From positions 1 through 48,123 of the forward strand of contig CAJWOT010000003.1 of assembly GCA_913044215.1 (NCBI GenBank): a stretch of 48,123 nt of DNA. The letters are read 5' to 3'. Each line of letters opens with the position of its first letter. Positions within the stretch are counted from its first letter, which is position 1. Positions 29,794 to 38,756 of the stretch are shown here, in pieces. The notes below the pieces were generated by a model. The model was given only the letters and a program-made list of their open reading frames with translations. It did not search any database and was not told where the DNA came from. The position numbers were made by a program, and so were the translations under genes. This DNA is from an uncultured Rhodospirillaceae bacterium (GTDB lineage: Bacteria; Pseudomonadota; Alphaproteobacteria; UBA8366; GCA-2717185).

Positions 29794-30639
29794 ATGAAAC
29801 TCTTGCGCTATGGGCCCGCCGGGGCCGAGAAGCCCGGCATGCTGGATGGCGACGGCGCCATTCGCGACCTGTCGGGCGTGGTCGGCGACATCGCAGGCGA
29901 CGTCCTCACGCCGGACGGGCTCGACAAGCTGCGCGCGGTCGACCCGGCGTCGCTGCCAAAGGTCGACGGCACCCCCCGCATGGGCCCCTGCGTCGGCGAT
30001 ATCGGCAAGTTCATGTGCATCGGCCTGAACTATTCCGACCATGCGGCGGAGACCGGCGGTGAGGTTCCCTCCGAACCGATCCTGTTCATGAAGGCGAACA
30101 GCGCGATCTCCGGCCCGAACGACGACGTCATCATCCCGCGCGAGTCCAAGCAGACCGACTGGGAGGTCGAACTCGGTTTCGTCATCGGCAAGCCCGGCAA
30201 GTACATCTCCGAGGCCGACGCGATGAGTCATGTCGCCGGCTACTGCGTGGTCAACGACGTCTCCGAGCGCGATTTCCAGATCCGCATGCAGGGCCAGTGG
30301 ACCAAGGGCAAGAGCTGCGACACGTTCGGCCCGGTCGGCCCCTGGCTGGTCACCGCGGACGAGGTCGCGGACCCGCAGGCGCTGGCGCTGTGGACAGAGG
30401 TCAACGGCCACCGCTATCAGGACGGCAACACCAACACGATGGTCTATGGCGTGCAGTTCCTGGTCAGCTACCTCAGCAAGTTCATGACCCTGCAGACCGG
30501 CGACGTGGTCGCCACGGGTACACCGCCCGGCGTTGGCATGGGCCAGAACCCACGCGTCTTCCTGAAACCGGGCGATGTCATGCGCCTCGGCATCGAAGGC
30601 CTTGGCGAACAGGAACAGAAGCTCGTCGCCGACGACTAA
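29794..30639 (+). CDS. Fumarylacetoacetate hydrolase family protein
   Basis: CIGLNYSDHAAETG, FMKANSAISGPNDDVIIPRESKQTDWEVELGFVIGK, GTPPGVGMGQNP. Confidence 0.95.
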   Translation: MKLLRYGPAGAEKPGMLDGDGAIRDLSGVVGDIAGDVLTPDGLDKLRAVDPASLPKVDGTPRMGPCVGDIGKFMCIGLNYSDHAAETGGEVPSEPILFMKANSAISGPNDDVIIPRESKQTDWEVELGFVIGKPGKYISEADAMSHVAGYCVVNDVSERDFQIRMQGQWTKGKSCDTFGPVGPWLVTADEVADPQALALWTEVNGHRYQDGNTNTMVYGVQFLVSYLSKFMTLQTGDVVATGTPPGVGMGQNPRVFLKPGDVMRLGIEGLGEQEQKLVADD

Positions 30640-30696
30640 CCGCGGCGCGGTCTGGGGATCCGCAAGGATTCGGAATGGCTGCAAAACTTCGCCTCA

Positions 30697-30785
30697 TGTC
30701 ACCCCGGCCATCGAGCCGGGGTCCAGGGATACGGCGCGCTTTGCATAACGGCTGGCCCCCGGCTCGGAGGCCGGGGCACCACGAG
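30697..30785. repeat. Pair of GC-rich palindromes in inverted orientation, REP/BIME-like intergenic element
   Basis: GTCACCCCGGCCATCGAGCCGGGGTCCAGG ... GGCTGGCCCCCGGCTCGGAGGCCGGGGCACCAC; each arm is a hairpin (CCCCGGC..GCCGGGG) and the two arms are mutually inverted. Confidence 0.7.
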
Positions 30786-30817
30786 GTGTTTTGCATCAGC
30801 CATAGCGGCGAAGCGCC

Positions 30818-31606
30818 ATGTCTTTGACCCGTCGCGCCTGCGCGATCCTCGAGACCGCGTGCCCTGCGGCGAAAGCGGCGCTGTCGCGCGAGACCGCTTC
30901 GGCCTGGCGGGACGGCGCGATAACGGAGATCGGGGACAGCCGGCCGTCCCTGCGACCGGCGCGGCCAGAACGGCCTGAGCTGCTGCCGCCGCAGCAGATG
31001 CCGCGGAGGCGCGGCGCCGCGGGCCGGGCAGCCCTTCTGCACGCGATCGCCCATATCGAATTCAACGCCATCGACCTCGCCTGGGACATGATCGCGCGCT
31101 TTGCCGATCCCACCCTGCCGCGCGAATTCTACGATGATTGGGTCCGGGTCGGCGACGAGGAGGCGAAGCACTTCCGTCTCCTGTCGAACCGGCTCGTCGC
31201 CTTGAACGTCCGCTATGGCGACATGCCCGCCCATGACGGGCTGTGGCAGGCGGCACAAGAAACCGCGGATGATATATTGGCGCGGCTTGCCATTGCGCCC
31301 CTCGTCCTCGAGGCGCGCGGCCTCGACGTGACACCGGGCATGATCGAACGGCTGGCAAAGGCAGGCGACAATGACAGTGTCGCCATTCTGCGCATCATTC
31401 TGGAAGACGAAATCGGCCATGTCGCGGCCGGCCGCCGCTGGTTCACCCACATCGCCGCCGTCCGCGGCCTGGCGCCGGACGACGCTTTTCGCACGCTCGT
31501 CCGGAAACACTATCGCGGCCGGCTCAAACCGCCGTTCAATAGGGCAGGCCGGGACGCCGCAGGGTTCCACGCCGACTGGTACGAGCCGCTCGTCCCCCAA
31601 AGCTGA
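30818..31606 (+). CDS. DUF455 ferritin-like protein
   Basis: LLHAIAHIEFNAIDLAWDMIARF, FYDDWVRVGDEEAKHFRLL, ILEDEIGHVAAGRRWF. Confidence 0.92.
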   Translation: MSLTRRACAILETACPAAKAALSRETASAWRDGAITEIGDSRPSLRPARPERPELLPPQQMPRRRGAAGRAALLHAIAHIEFNAIDLAWDMIARFADPTLPREFYDDWVRVGDEEAKHFRLLSNRLVALNVRYGDMPAHDGLWQAAQETADDILARLAIAPLVLEARGLDVTPGMIERLAKAGDNDSVAILRIILEDEIGHVAAGRRWFTHIAAVRGLAPDDAFRTLVRKHYRGRLKPPFNRAGRDAAGFHADWYEPLVPQS

Positions 31607-31617
31607 AGGAGACCGTC

Positions 31618-32007
31618 ATGCTGAAAACCTACAATCCCGCCTCGATTTCGTCGTCGCGCTCGAACTACAGCCACGCCGTCGAGGTACCGCCCAACGCGCG
31701 CACCCTTTACATCTCCGGCCAGGTGCCCGTCGCCGCGGACGGATCGACGCCGGAAGGAATCGAGGATCAAGTCGTGCTGGCCTTCGACAACGTCCAGACG
31801 GTCCTGGCGGAGGCCGGCATGAGCCTGGACGATGTAGTGCGGGTGAATGTCTACCTGACGGATGAGAGCTACTTCCCCGCCTTCCGGGATCACCGCAACC
31901 GGCTGTTCACCGATCACAAGGCGGCGTCGACGGCCGTCGCCATCGCGGCGCTGGCACACCCACAATTCAAGGTCGAGATCGAAGCGGTCGCGGCGAAGGT
32001 GGATTAG
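31618..32007 (+). CDS. RidA (YjgF/YER057c/UK114) family protein
   Basis: YNPASISSSRSNYSHAVEVPPNARTLYISGQVPVAADG...VVRVNVYLTDESYFPAFRDHRNRLF. Confidence 0.9.
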   Translation: MLKTYNPASISSSRSNYSHAVEVPPNARTLYISGQVPVAADGSTPEGIEDQVVLAFDNVQTVLAEAGMSLDDVVRVNVYLTDESYFPAFRDHRNRLFTDHKAASTAVAIAALAHPQFKVEIEAVAAKVD

Positions 32008-32093
32008 ACTGGCACCGCTCGTGCGGGTCGTCATGTAAGGCGACGACGCGCGGTCGTTGGCGGCTCAAGAAGACGTTCCGGCTTTCCCTGCCT

Positions 32094-32870
32094 TCAGTTC
32101 AACAGACCCTCGACCTGCGCCTTCACCCGTGCTGCCGGGCCGGCGGCTGCATCGAACAGTGGCGGCAGCAGCTGCTGGAGCGCGGTTGGTGTTTCCAATT
32201 CGGTGACACTCCAGAGGGCGGCGGCGGAGCAGACGTTCGACGACAAAAACAAGGCGTTCTTTTCGGCCGTGAGTTTCAGTTGCGGTGCCAGCGTATTTGC
32301 GCCGGTGCCGCTCAACAAGGTGGCGTCCGCTGCGCCCGTATCGATTTGGGAGAGCGCGTCGGCGACCTCTGCCTCCGTCAAAACATAGGCTTTGAATTCA
32401 TCGGATATCGAATGCAGCTGAACAAGGTCGAAGCCGGCGGCACGCCAATAGGCCTGCGCCAACGCGGTCAAGTCACGCGGATACGGGGACACGAGGGCCA
32501 GCCGTTCGACACCGAGGGCCCGCAGCACGAACAGGATGGCCACGCTCGCGGTCAGCACCGGCACCGAGACCTGGCGCGACAAGGCGCGGCACATCTGCAC
32601 GTCGCCGTCCGGCAACAGGCGGTAGGACGACCCGGTCATGGCGATGGAGACGGCATCGAGTTGCAGTGATCCGAAGTCCCGCAAGGCGTTGGGATAGGCT
32701 TCCAGATAGAGCGCATTGCGTTCGGTCAAGATCGTATCGGGGAATACCGGCAAGCGCGTCACATGATAGGCTGCGTCTTCTGGCAGCAAGCGGCGCATTT
32801 CCGGTTCCACCGCAGGGTTCGCCGGCGGCACCACCACACCCAACCGCGCGCGCGCATTCGCATCAGCCAT
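32094..32870 (-). CDS. Asp/Glu racemase superfamily protein (maleate isomerase / arylmalonate decarboxylase-like)
   Basis: RARLGVVVPPANPAVEPEMRRLLPED, VSIAMTGSSYRL, ATLLSGTGANTLAPQLKLTAEKNALFLSSNVCSAAALW. Confidence 0.85.
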   Translation of the reverse strand: MADANARARLGVVVPPANPAVEPEMRRLLPEDAAYHVTRLPVFPDTILTERNALYLEAYPNALRDFGSLQLDAVSIAMTGSSYRLLPDGDVQMCRALSRQVSVPVLTASVAILFVLRALGVERLALVSPYPRDLTALAQAYWRAAGFDLVQLHSISDEFKAYVLTEAEVADALSQIDTGAADATLLSGTGANTLAPQLKLTAEKNALFLSSNVCSAAALWSVTELETPTALQQLLPPLFDAAAGPAARVKAQVEGLLN

Positions 32871-34062
32871 CGTACCGCCCTCCGTTCACGCGCGGCATCT
32901 TCACACCGCCCAGCATATCGAGCATCGCCTGTTGATGAAGAAAGCCCGGCAATTTATCCGGATCCTTGCTGATATAGACGATGCGGCGCAGCCGCTCGCG
33001 GCCCGTTCCGATAGTCGCATCGGTCCGGGGGATAAGAATGTCGCGGGTGATACGGCCCCTCTCATCCGCCACCTTGTGAAGCGGTTCGAGGGACGCCGCG
33101 TCCGCCGCCGCCTCCAGCCCCTGTGCCAGCGCCAGCGCATCGTGAATGCCGGCGTTCAAATTCATGCCGCCCCGCGTATTCGTCAAATGCAGCGCGTCGC
33201 CAGCAAGGAAGACACGGTTTGTTCGCGGCGTCAGCGCATGACGCCGTGTCGCCGCATAAACGTCGCGTTGTTCCACGGCGGGCAAGATGTCACCAATGGG
33301 GATAAGCGATTGCAGACGGCCTATCGCCCATGCGTCCGACATCGCTTCATCTTCCGAAATACCCTCAGGGACACGGACGACGACACGCCGGCAGTCGTTC
33401 ATCTCCAGCAGACTCACGGAATCATCGCCGTTGAAGATATAGGTTATGCCGTCGAGGCCCGGCAGATGACCGCTGAGATCGCGCGGCGCGTAGAGCCGCA
33501 GCACCATCCCTGGATAGTGTTTCTCAACGGTTTCCATGCCGGCGGCCTGCCGGACGACGGATTGCGCGCCATCACAACCGAAGAGAAAATCGGCTTCAAA
33601 TCGTGTTTCGCGTCCCTTGTGCAGACAATTCACGGTGACCTGATCGCCGCGTTCCGCGATCTCGAAAACTTCGCTGTCGAAGTGAAGCTGCGCCCGTTCA
33701 TCGCTATCCAATGCGACACGCAGAAGATCGGACAGGTCCGACTGTTCGTAATGCAGCCGGTGCGGATAGGAGGTCAGGCCAACCAGCGATTCGAAGCCTA
33801 ATCGCGCCAAGATATCGCCATTGGCGTCGCGGTACTGGATCGCGTCGACCACAACACCGTCCGCGACCATCTGGTCGGCAACGCCGAGCTGACCCAGTAT
33901 GTCGAGGGTGGGAGCGTGGAATGTCGACGCTTTCGATTGCCGGTTCACGTCTTTGCGCTTTTCGAGAACCGTCACCGGAATGCCGGCCCGCGCGACAAAA
34001 AGCGCCAACGAAAGCCCGACCGGACCCGCACCGGCAACGATCACTGTTGGTTTGCTGCTCAT
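32863..34062 (-). CDS. FAD-dependent monooxygenase (PHBH/MhpA-like)
   Basis: VIVAGAGPVGLSLALFVARAGIPVTVLEK, FLFGCDGAQSVVRQAAG, FLAGDALHLTNTRGGMNLNAGIHDA. Confidence 0.93.
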   Translation of the reverse strand: MSSKPTVIVAGAGPVGLSLALFVARAGIPVTVLEKRKDVNRQSKASTFHAPTLDILGQLGVADQMVADGVVVDAIQYRDANGDILARLGFESLVGLTSYPHRLHYEQSDLSDLLRVALDSDERAQLHFDSEVFEIAERGDQVTVNCLHKGRETRFEADFLFGCDGAQSVVRQAAGMETVEKHYPGMVLRLYAPRDLSGHLPGLDGITYIFNGDDSVSLLEMNDCRRVVVRVPEGISEDEAMSDAWAIGRLQSLIPIGDILPAVEQRDVYAATRRHALTPRTNRVFLAGDALHLTNTRGGMNLNAGIHDALALAQGLEAAADAASLEPLHKVADERGRITRDILIPRTDATIGTGRERLRRIVYISKDPDKLPGFLHQQAMLDMLGGVKMPRVNGGRYDG

Positions 34063-34286
34063 GGAAAGCCCGATGGTGCGACAGATGTTCAGACAGAAAC
34101 TCTGCGTAGTTTACACGTTTCTGAATCAGGGCAATTGCCTTGCCGTAGCCGAACAACGCCAAAGACGAAATCTGATGCATGAACGCTTCTTGTTCGAAGA
34201 CTGTAGCCGCCATAGGGGCGGTTTCGCTCAAACTGGGCGACCTGCTATGACTCAAGCGCACACCAAATTGACAGGGAACCCGACAC

Positions 34287-35018
34287 ATGACCGACGATGC
34301 CGTCCTGCTCAACGAGAATGTCGACACGATCCGCCTGCTGACCCTCAACCGTCCGAAGGCGCTCAATGCGCTCAACTCGGAACTGGTCAACGCCATCGTC
34401 GACGCGGTCGACGCCGCGCATGCCGACGACGGTGTCTCGGCGATCGTCCTTGCCGGGAACGAGCGCTCCTTTTCCGCCGGCGCCGACCTGAAGGAGGCGC
34501 AGGCGCGGCACGGCGACGACGCACAGGCCGCACGGGCGCACGCGGACGCAGGCGGTCGGCTCTACCAGCTCGGCGAGCGGACCGACAAACCGGTGATCGC
34601 GGCGGTGCGCGGCTACGTGCTGGGCGGCGGCTGCAATTTGGCAATCGCGTGCGACCTGGTGGTCGCGGGCGAGAACGCGGTGCTTGGCTATCCGGAACTG
34701 AAACGCGGGCTGGCGGCGACCGCGGTGACGCCGGGTCTGGTCCACCGGATCGGCCCAAAAGTCGCCTTCGAGATGCTGGCGATTGCAGAGAACATCACCG
34801 CCCAGCGTGCCTATGAGCTCGGCATGATCAACAAGGTCGTGCCGGACGACGCGGTCATCGACGCCGCCCTGGACATGGCGCGTGCGCTCGCCGAATACGA
34901 TCTCGCCGCGGTGCGGACCACAAAGCGGGTGTTCCAGAAATCGACGGAACTCAGCCTGTCGCAATCGCTCGACGTAGCCCGCGAGGCGGCCCTGCTCAAC
35001 CGGGCGATGCGGGATTAA
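34287..35018 (+). CDS. Enoyl-CoA hydratase/isomerase family protein
   Basis: LTLNRPKALNALNSELV, NERSFSAGADLKE, AVRGYVLGGGCNLAIACDLVVAGENAVLGYPELKRGL. Confidence 0.95.
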   Translation: MTDDAVLLNENVDTIRLLTLNRPKALNALNSELVNAIVDAVDAAHADDGVSAIVLAGNERSFSAGADLKEAQARHGDDAQAARAHADAGGRLYQLGERTDKPVIAAVRGYVLGGGCNLAIACDLVVAGENAVLGYPELKRGLAATAVTPGLVHRIGPKVAFEMLAIAENITAQRAYELGMINKVVPDDAVIDAALDMARALAEYDLAAVRTTKRVFQKSTELSLSQSLDVAREAALLNRAMRD

Positions 35019-36137
35019 TCGCTCGTCTCTTCCCGCGTCCGGCCGGCGCGCGCCGCAAGCGCCGCTTCCAAGAACGGGTCGAGATCGCCGTCGAGCACGT
35101 TCTGGGCGTTGCTCGTCTCCTCATTGGTGCGCAGGTCCTTGACCATCTGGTAGGGGTGCAGCACGTAAGAGCGAATCTGGTGGCCCCAGCCGATATCCGA
35201 CTTCGCCTCATGTTCGGCCCGGGCTTCATCTTCACGGCGTTTCAGTTCGCGTTCGTATAGGCGCGCCTTCAGCATCTTCATCGCGCTGGCGCGGTTCTTG
35301 TGCTGCGAGCGGTCGTTCTGACACTGCACCACGATTCCGGTCGGCTCATGCGTGATCCGCACCGCGCTGTCGGTGCGGTTGACGTGCTGCCCGCCGGCGC
35401 CGGAGGCGCGGTAGGTGTCGATCCGTATATCCTTATCCTGGATATCGACTTCGATCGCGTCATCGACCACCGGATAGACGTCGATCGAGGCGAAGCTGGT
35501 ATGCCGCCGCGACGCGGAATCGTAGGGCGAGATCCGCACCAGCCGATGAACGCCGGCTTCCGTCTTCAGCCAGCCATAGGCGTTGTCGCCCAGGATACGC
35601 ACGGTCGCTGATTTTAGACCCGCCTCTTCGCCCTGAGACTCTTCCATCAATTCAACTTTGCAGCCATGCTGCTCCGCCCAGCGCGTATACATCCGCAACA
35701 GCATTTCGGCCCAGTCCTGGGATTCGGTGCCGCCCGCCCCCGCATGAACTTCCAGATAGCTGTCGTTGGCGTCGGCCTCGCCGGACAGCAGGCTTTCGAG
35801 TTCCTTCTTGGCGCTGATCTCCCGCAGGGCCAGCAGCGCGGCTTCCGCTTCAGCCAGCACGTCGCAATCGTCTTCGGCTTCCGCGAGCGCAATCATATCG
35901 GTCTGGTCGTTCAGTTCCTGCTCGATCGATTCGATGCCGGTGATCGCGCCTTCCAGGCGGTTGCGTTCCCGCATCACGGATTGCGCCGCGTCGGGATCAT
36001 TCCAGAAATCGGGGGCTTCGGTGAAGGCGTTCAGTTCTTCCAGACGCAGGCGGGCCGCGTCGAGGTCAAAGAGACCTCCTCAGCAGTTCCAATGACTGCT
36101 CGATTTCATCTGCCACGGCCTGGATTTCCGCCCGCAT
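35015..36137 (-). CDS. prfB: Peptide chain release factor 2, with programmed +1 ribosomal frameshift
   Basis: ORF track gives only the downstream part (35015-35977). Manual translation from ATG at 36137: MRAEIQAVADEIEQSLELLRRSL-TGA, then +1 frame DLDAARLRLEELNAFTEAPDFWNDPDAAQSVMRERNRLEG..., GAGGQHVNRTDSAVRITH. Length 1123 nt = 3n+1. Confidence 0.96.
36065..36080 (-). promoter_or_regulatory. prfB recoding site AGGAGG-TCT-CTT-TGA-C
   Basis: Minus strand AGGAGGTCTCTTTGAC: SD-like stimulator, CTT slippery codon, in-frame UGA at 36066-36068 followed by C. Confidence 0.95.
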
Positions 36138-36209
36138 TACGCGTCCCCTTAAAAAGAATCTACGATCGCCATTTAGAAAATTCGCGCCGCGAACGCAAGC
36201 GGTTGCCGC

Positions 36210-38663
36210 TCAGTATTTACCCCCGACGGACGAGGTTCCCGTCAGAGAGAAGCCGTCCGACCCGTCGATCACCTTGCCGGCGCCGCCCGGCTCGCTGCCA
36301 GAACGGAACGCTTCCAGTATGACCTTCTTGTCACCCGGCCCCGCGGGACGGCTGGTGTCGGCATTGATCCGTACCAGACGCACGCCCGGCGGCACCCGGA
36401 ACGGAATGGCCGGTTTGCCTTGCAACGCACGGGCCATAAACGTCTTGAAGATGGGCGCGGAGACCGACGATCCCGTTTCCCGACGGCCAAGCGGCCGCGG
36501 GGTATCGAATCCCGCAAACACACCAACCGCGAGGTCAGGCGCGAAACCGACGAACCAGGTATCCATTTCCTTGTTGGTCGTGCCCGTCTTGCCCGCCAAC
36601 GGTTTGCCAACAGCGCGAATCCGCCGCCCTGTCCCGCGCTGAACGACACCCTTCAGCATCGAGACGATCTGGTACGAGCTGACCGGATCGGCAACGCGTT
36701 CGCGCAGGTCCGGCAGCCGAGGCGGCCTGGCACTGGATCGATTCGCCTTACGGCATTCGGCACAATCCCGCGCATCGTGACGGAAAATCGTCTTGCCGTT
36801 ACGGTCCTGTATCCGGTCGACGAAGGTGGGGGTGATCCGCTTGCCGCCGTTTACCAACATGCCGTAGGCGGTTGTCAGGCGCAGCAAAGTCGTCTCACCG
36901 GCCCCGAGCGCCATGGATAATTGCTGCGGCATATCCCGGGCGATATCGAAGCGCTGCGCGTAATCGGAAACCGTCTCCATGCCGATCGCGCGCGCAAGGC
37001 GCACCGTCATCAAGTTACGCGATTTCTCGATACCAAGCCGCATCGGACTGGGCCCGTAAAATTTCTTCGCGTAGTTGGCAGGCTTCCACTTGCCCAGGCC
37101 AGGTCCCTGATCGAGGACGAACGGCGCGTCCAGAATGCGTGTCGCCGGCGTATAGCCCTTCTCCAGCGCCGCCAGATAAACGAAGGGCTTGAAAGCCGAG
37201 CCAGGCTGCCGTGTGGCCTGGGTCGCCCGATTGAACTCACTCGACGAGAAATCGTATCCGCCGGACAGTGCCAACACCCGTCCGGTATGCGGGTCCAAGG
37301 CGACGATACCGCCTTGGATTTCCGGTATCTGCCGCAAGCCGTACTGGCGAATTTCGCCGATCATATGCGGCGGATCGTCCTTCGTCTCCGGTTCCGGCAG
37401 CGCCTCTACCATCACCACATCGCCCGGCTTAAGGACGTCGGAAGCTTTTCGGATCGCCGGACCACGCAATTGCTTCTCGCGCCATTCCCGCGCCCATTTC
37501 AGTTCGGATAGCGGAATCGCACCAAGCTCGCCCGTTTCTACCCCGAGTTCCGCCTTGCCTTTGGAAACTTGGAGAACAGCGGCCAGTTGCCAATTGCCGA
37601 TACCGCTTGGCTGTTTAACCTCACGAAGCCGGCCAAGCCAGCTATCGTCGACGGCGATGGTCGTCACCGGACCGCGCCAGCCATGCCGGCGGTCATAGGC
37701 GATCAGCCCGCTCCGCAAGGCGTCGTCGGCGATCGCCTGCAACCGCGGATCCAGCGTTGTGCGGACGGACAGCCCCCCTTCATACAAGCCGTCCTCGCCA
37801 TAGCGGTCGATCAGTTCACGGCGCACCTCTTCGACAAAAAAGTCGGCCACGACGAACTGGGTCGCGTCCCGCAAAACAACGGCCAAAGGCGCGTCGCGCG
37901 CGATCCGCGCGGTGTCCGGCTTGATAAAGCCTTCCTCCAGCATCCGGCCGACGACCCAATTACGCCGGTCCGTCGCCGCCTTTCGCTTGCGCAGCGGATG
38001 ATAGTTGTTCGGCGCCTTTGGCAGCGCGGCGAGATAGGCAACCTCCGCCGTCGTCAACTCATCCATCGATTTGTTGAAATAGTTCAGCGCCGCCGCGGCA
38101 ACCCCGTAAGACCCGTAGCCGAGATAGATCTCGTTCAAATAGAGCTCGAGAATCCGGTCTTTGGTCAGGGCGCGCTCGATACGAAAGGCGAGAATCGCTT
38201 CCTTTATCTTGCGTTCGATCGATACTTCGTTGGTGAGTAGAAAATTTTTCGCGACCTGTTGGGTAATGGTCGAGGCCCCGACCGGACGCCGCCCCTGCGC
38301 ATAGTTGGCGACGTTGGTCACCACGGCCCGGGCCAACGCGACGAAATCGACGCCGTAATGGCTGTAGAAATTCTGGTCCTCAGCCGCGATAAACGCTTGC
38401 TTCACACGCCGCGGCATCGCCGCGACCGGCACGAAAACACGTCGTTCCTTTGCGTATTCGGCGATCAACCGGCCGTCGCCCGCATGAAGACGCGTCACGG
38501 TCGGCGGCTCGTAATCGGCCAATTGCTTGTAGTCCGGTAGATCGCGGCCGTAATGCCACAAGCCGTAGATGCCGACGCCGACGGCCGCCAGCGCACCGAA
38601 GATACCGAGCACGAACAAAAACACGCAAAAGCGCAGGAAAAACCGCATCCGGCGTCCCATCAC
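36210..38663 (-). CDS. Penicillin-binding protein 1A (bifunctional transglycosylase/transpeptidase)
   Basis: AAEDQNFYSHYGVDF, GASTITQQVAKNFLL, GSAFKPFVYLAALEKG, GKTGTTNKEMDTWFVGF. Confidence 0.95.
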   Translation of the reverse strand: MMGRRMRFFLRFCVFLFVLGIFGALAAVGVGIYGLWHYGRDLPDYKQLADYEPPTVTRLHAGDGRLIAEYAKERRVFVPVAAMPRRVKQAFIAAEDQNFYSHYGVDFVALARAVVTNVANYAQGRRPVGASTITQQVAKNFLLTNEVSIERKIKEAILAFRIERALTKDRILELYLNEIYLGYGSYGVAAAALNYFNKSMDELTTAEVAYLAALPKAPNNYHPLRKRKAATDRRNWVVGRMLEEGFIKPDTARIARDAPLAVVLRDATQFVVADFFVEEVRRELIDRYGEDGLYEGGLSVRTTLDPRLQAIADDALRSGLIAYDRRHGWRGPVTTIAVDDSWLGRLREVKQPSGIGNWQLAAVLQVSKGKAELGVETGELGAIPLSELKWAREWREKQLRGPAIRKASDVLKPGDVVMVEALPEPETKDDPPHMIGEIRQYGLRQIPEIQGGIVALDPHTGRVLALSGGYDFSSSEFNRATQATRQPGSAFKPFVYLAALEKGYTPATRILDAPFVLDQGPGLGKWKPANYAKKFYGPSPMRLGIEKSRNLMTVRLARAIGMETVSDYAQRFDIARDMPQQLSMALGAGETTLLRLTTAYGMLVNGGKRITPTFVDRIQDRNGKTIFRHDARDCAECRKANRSSARPPRLPDLRERVADPVSSYQIVSMLKGVVQRGTGRRIRAVGKPLAGKTGTTNKEMDTWFVGFAPDLAVGVFAGFDTPRPLGRRETGSSVSAPIFKTFMARALQGKPAIPFRVPPGVRLVRINADTSRPAGPGDKKVILEAFRSGSEPGGAGKVIDGSDGFSLTGTSSVGGKY

Positions 38664-38756
38664 TGCAAAACCCGCTAGGGGTATACCGTCCTGTTGTTAA
38701 CGAAGAAATATGGCGAAGTTATGTTTTTTGCCACAAATGGCCCGCGCCGCCGTGCG

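Noticed and set aside
35015-35977. prfB as a frameshifted pseudogene
   Set aside because: The frame change coincides exactly with the known RF2 programmed frameshift signal, so it is functional recoding.
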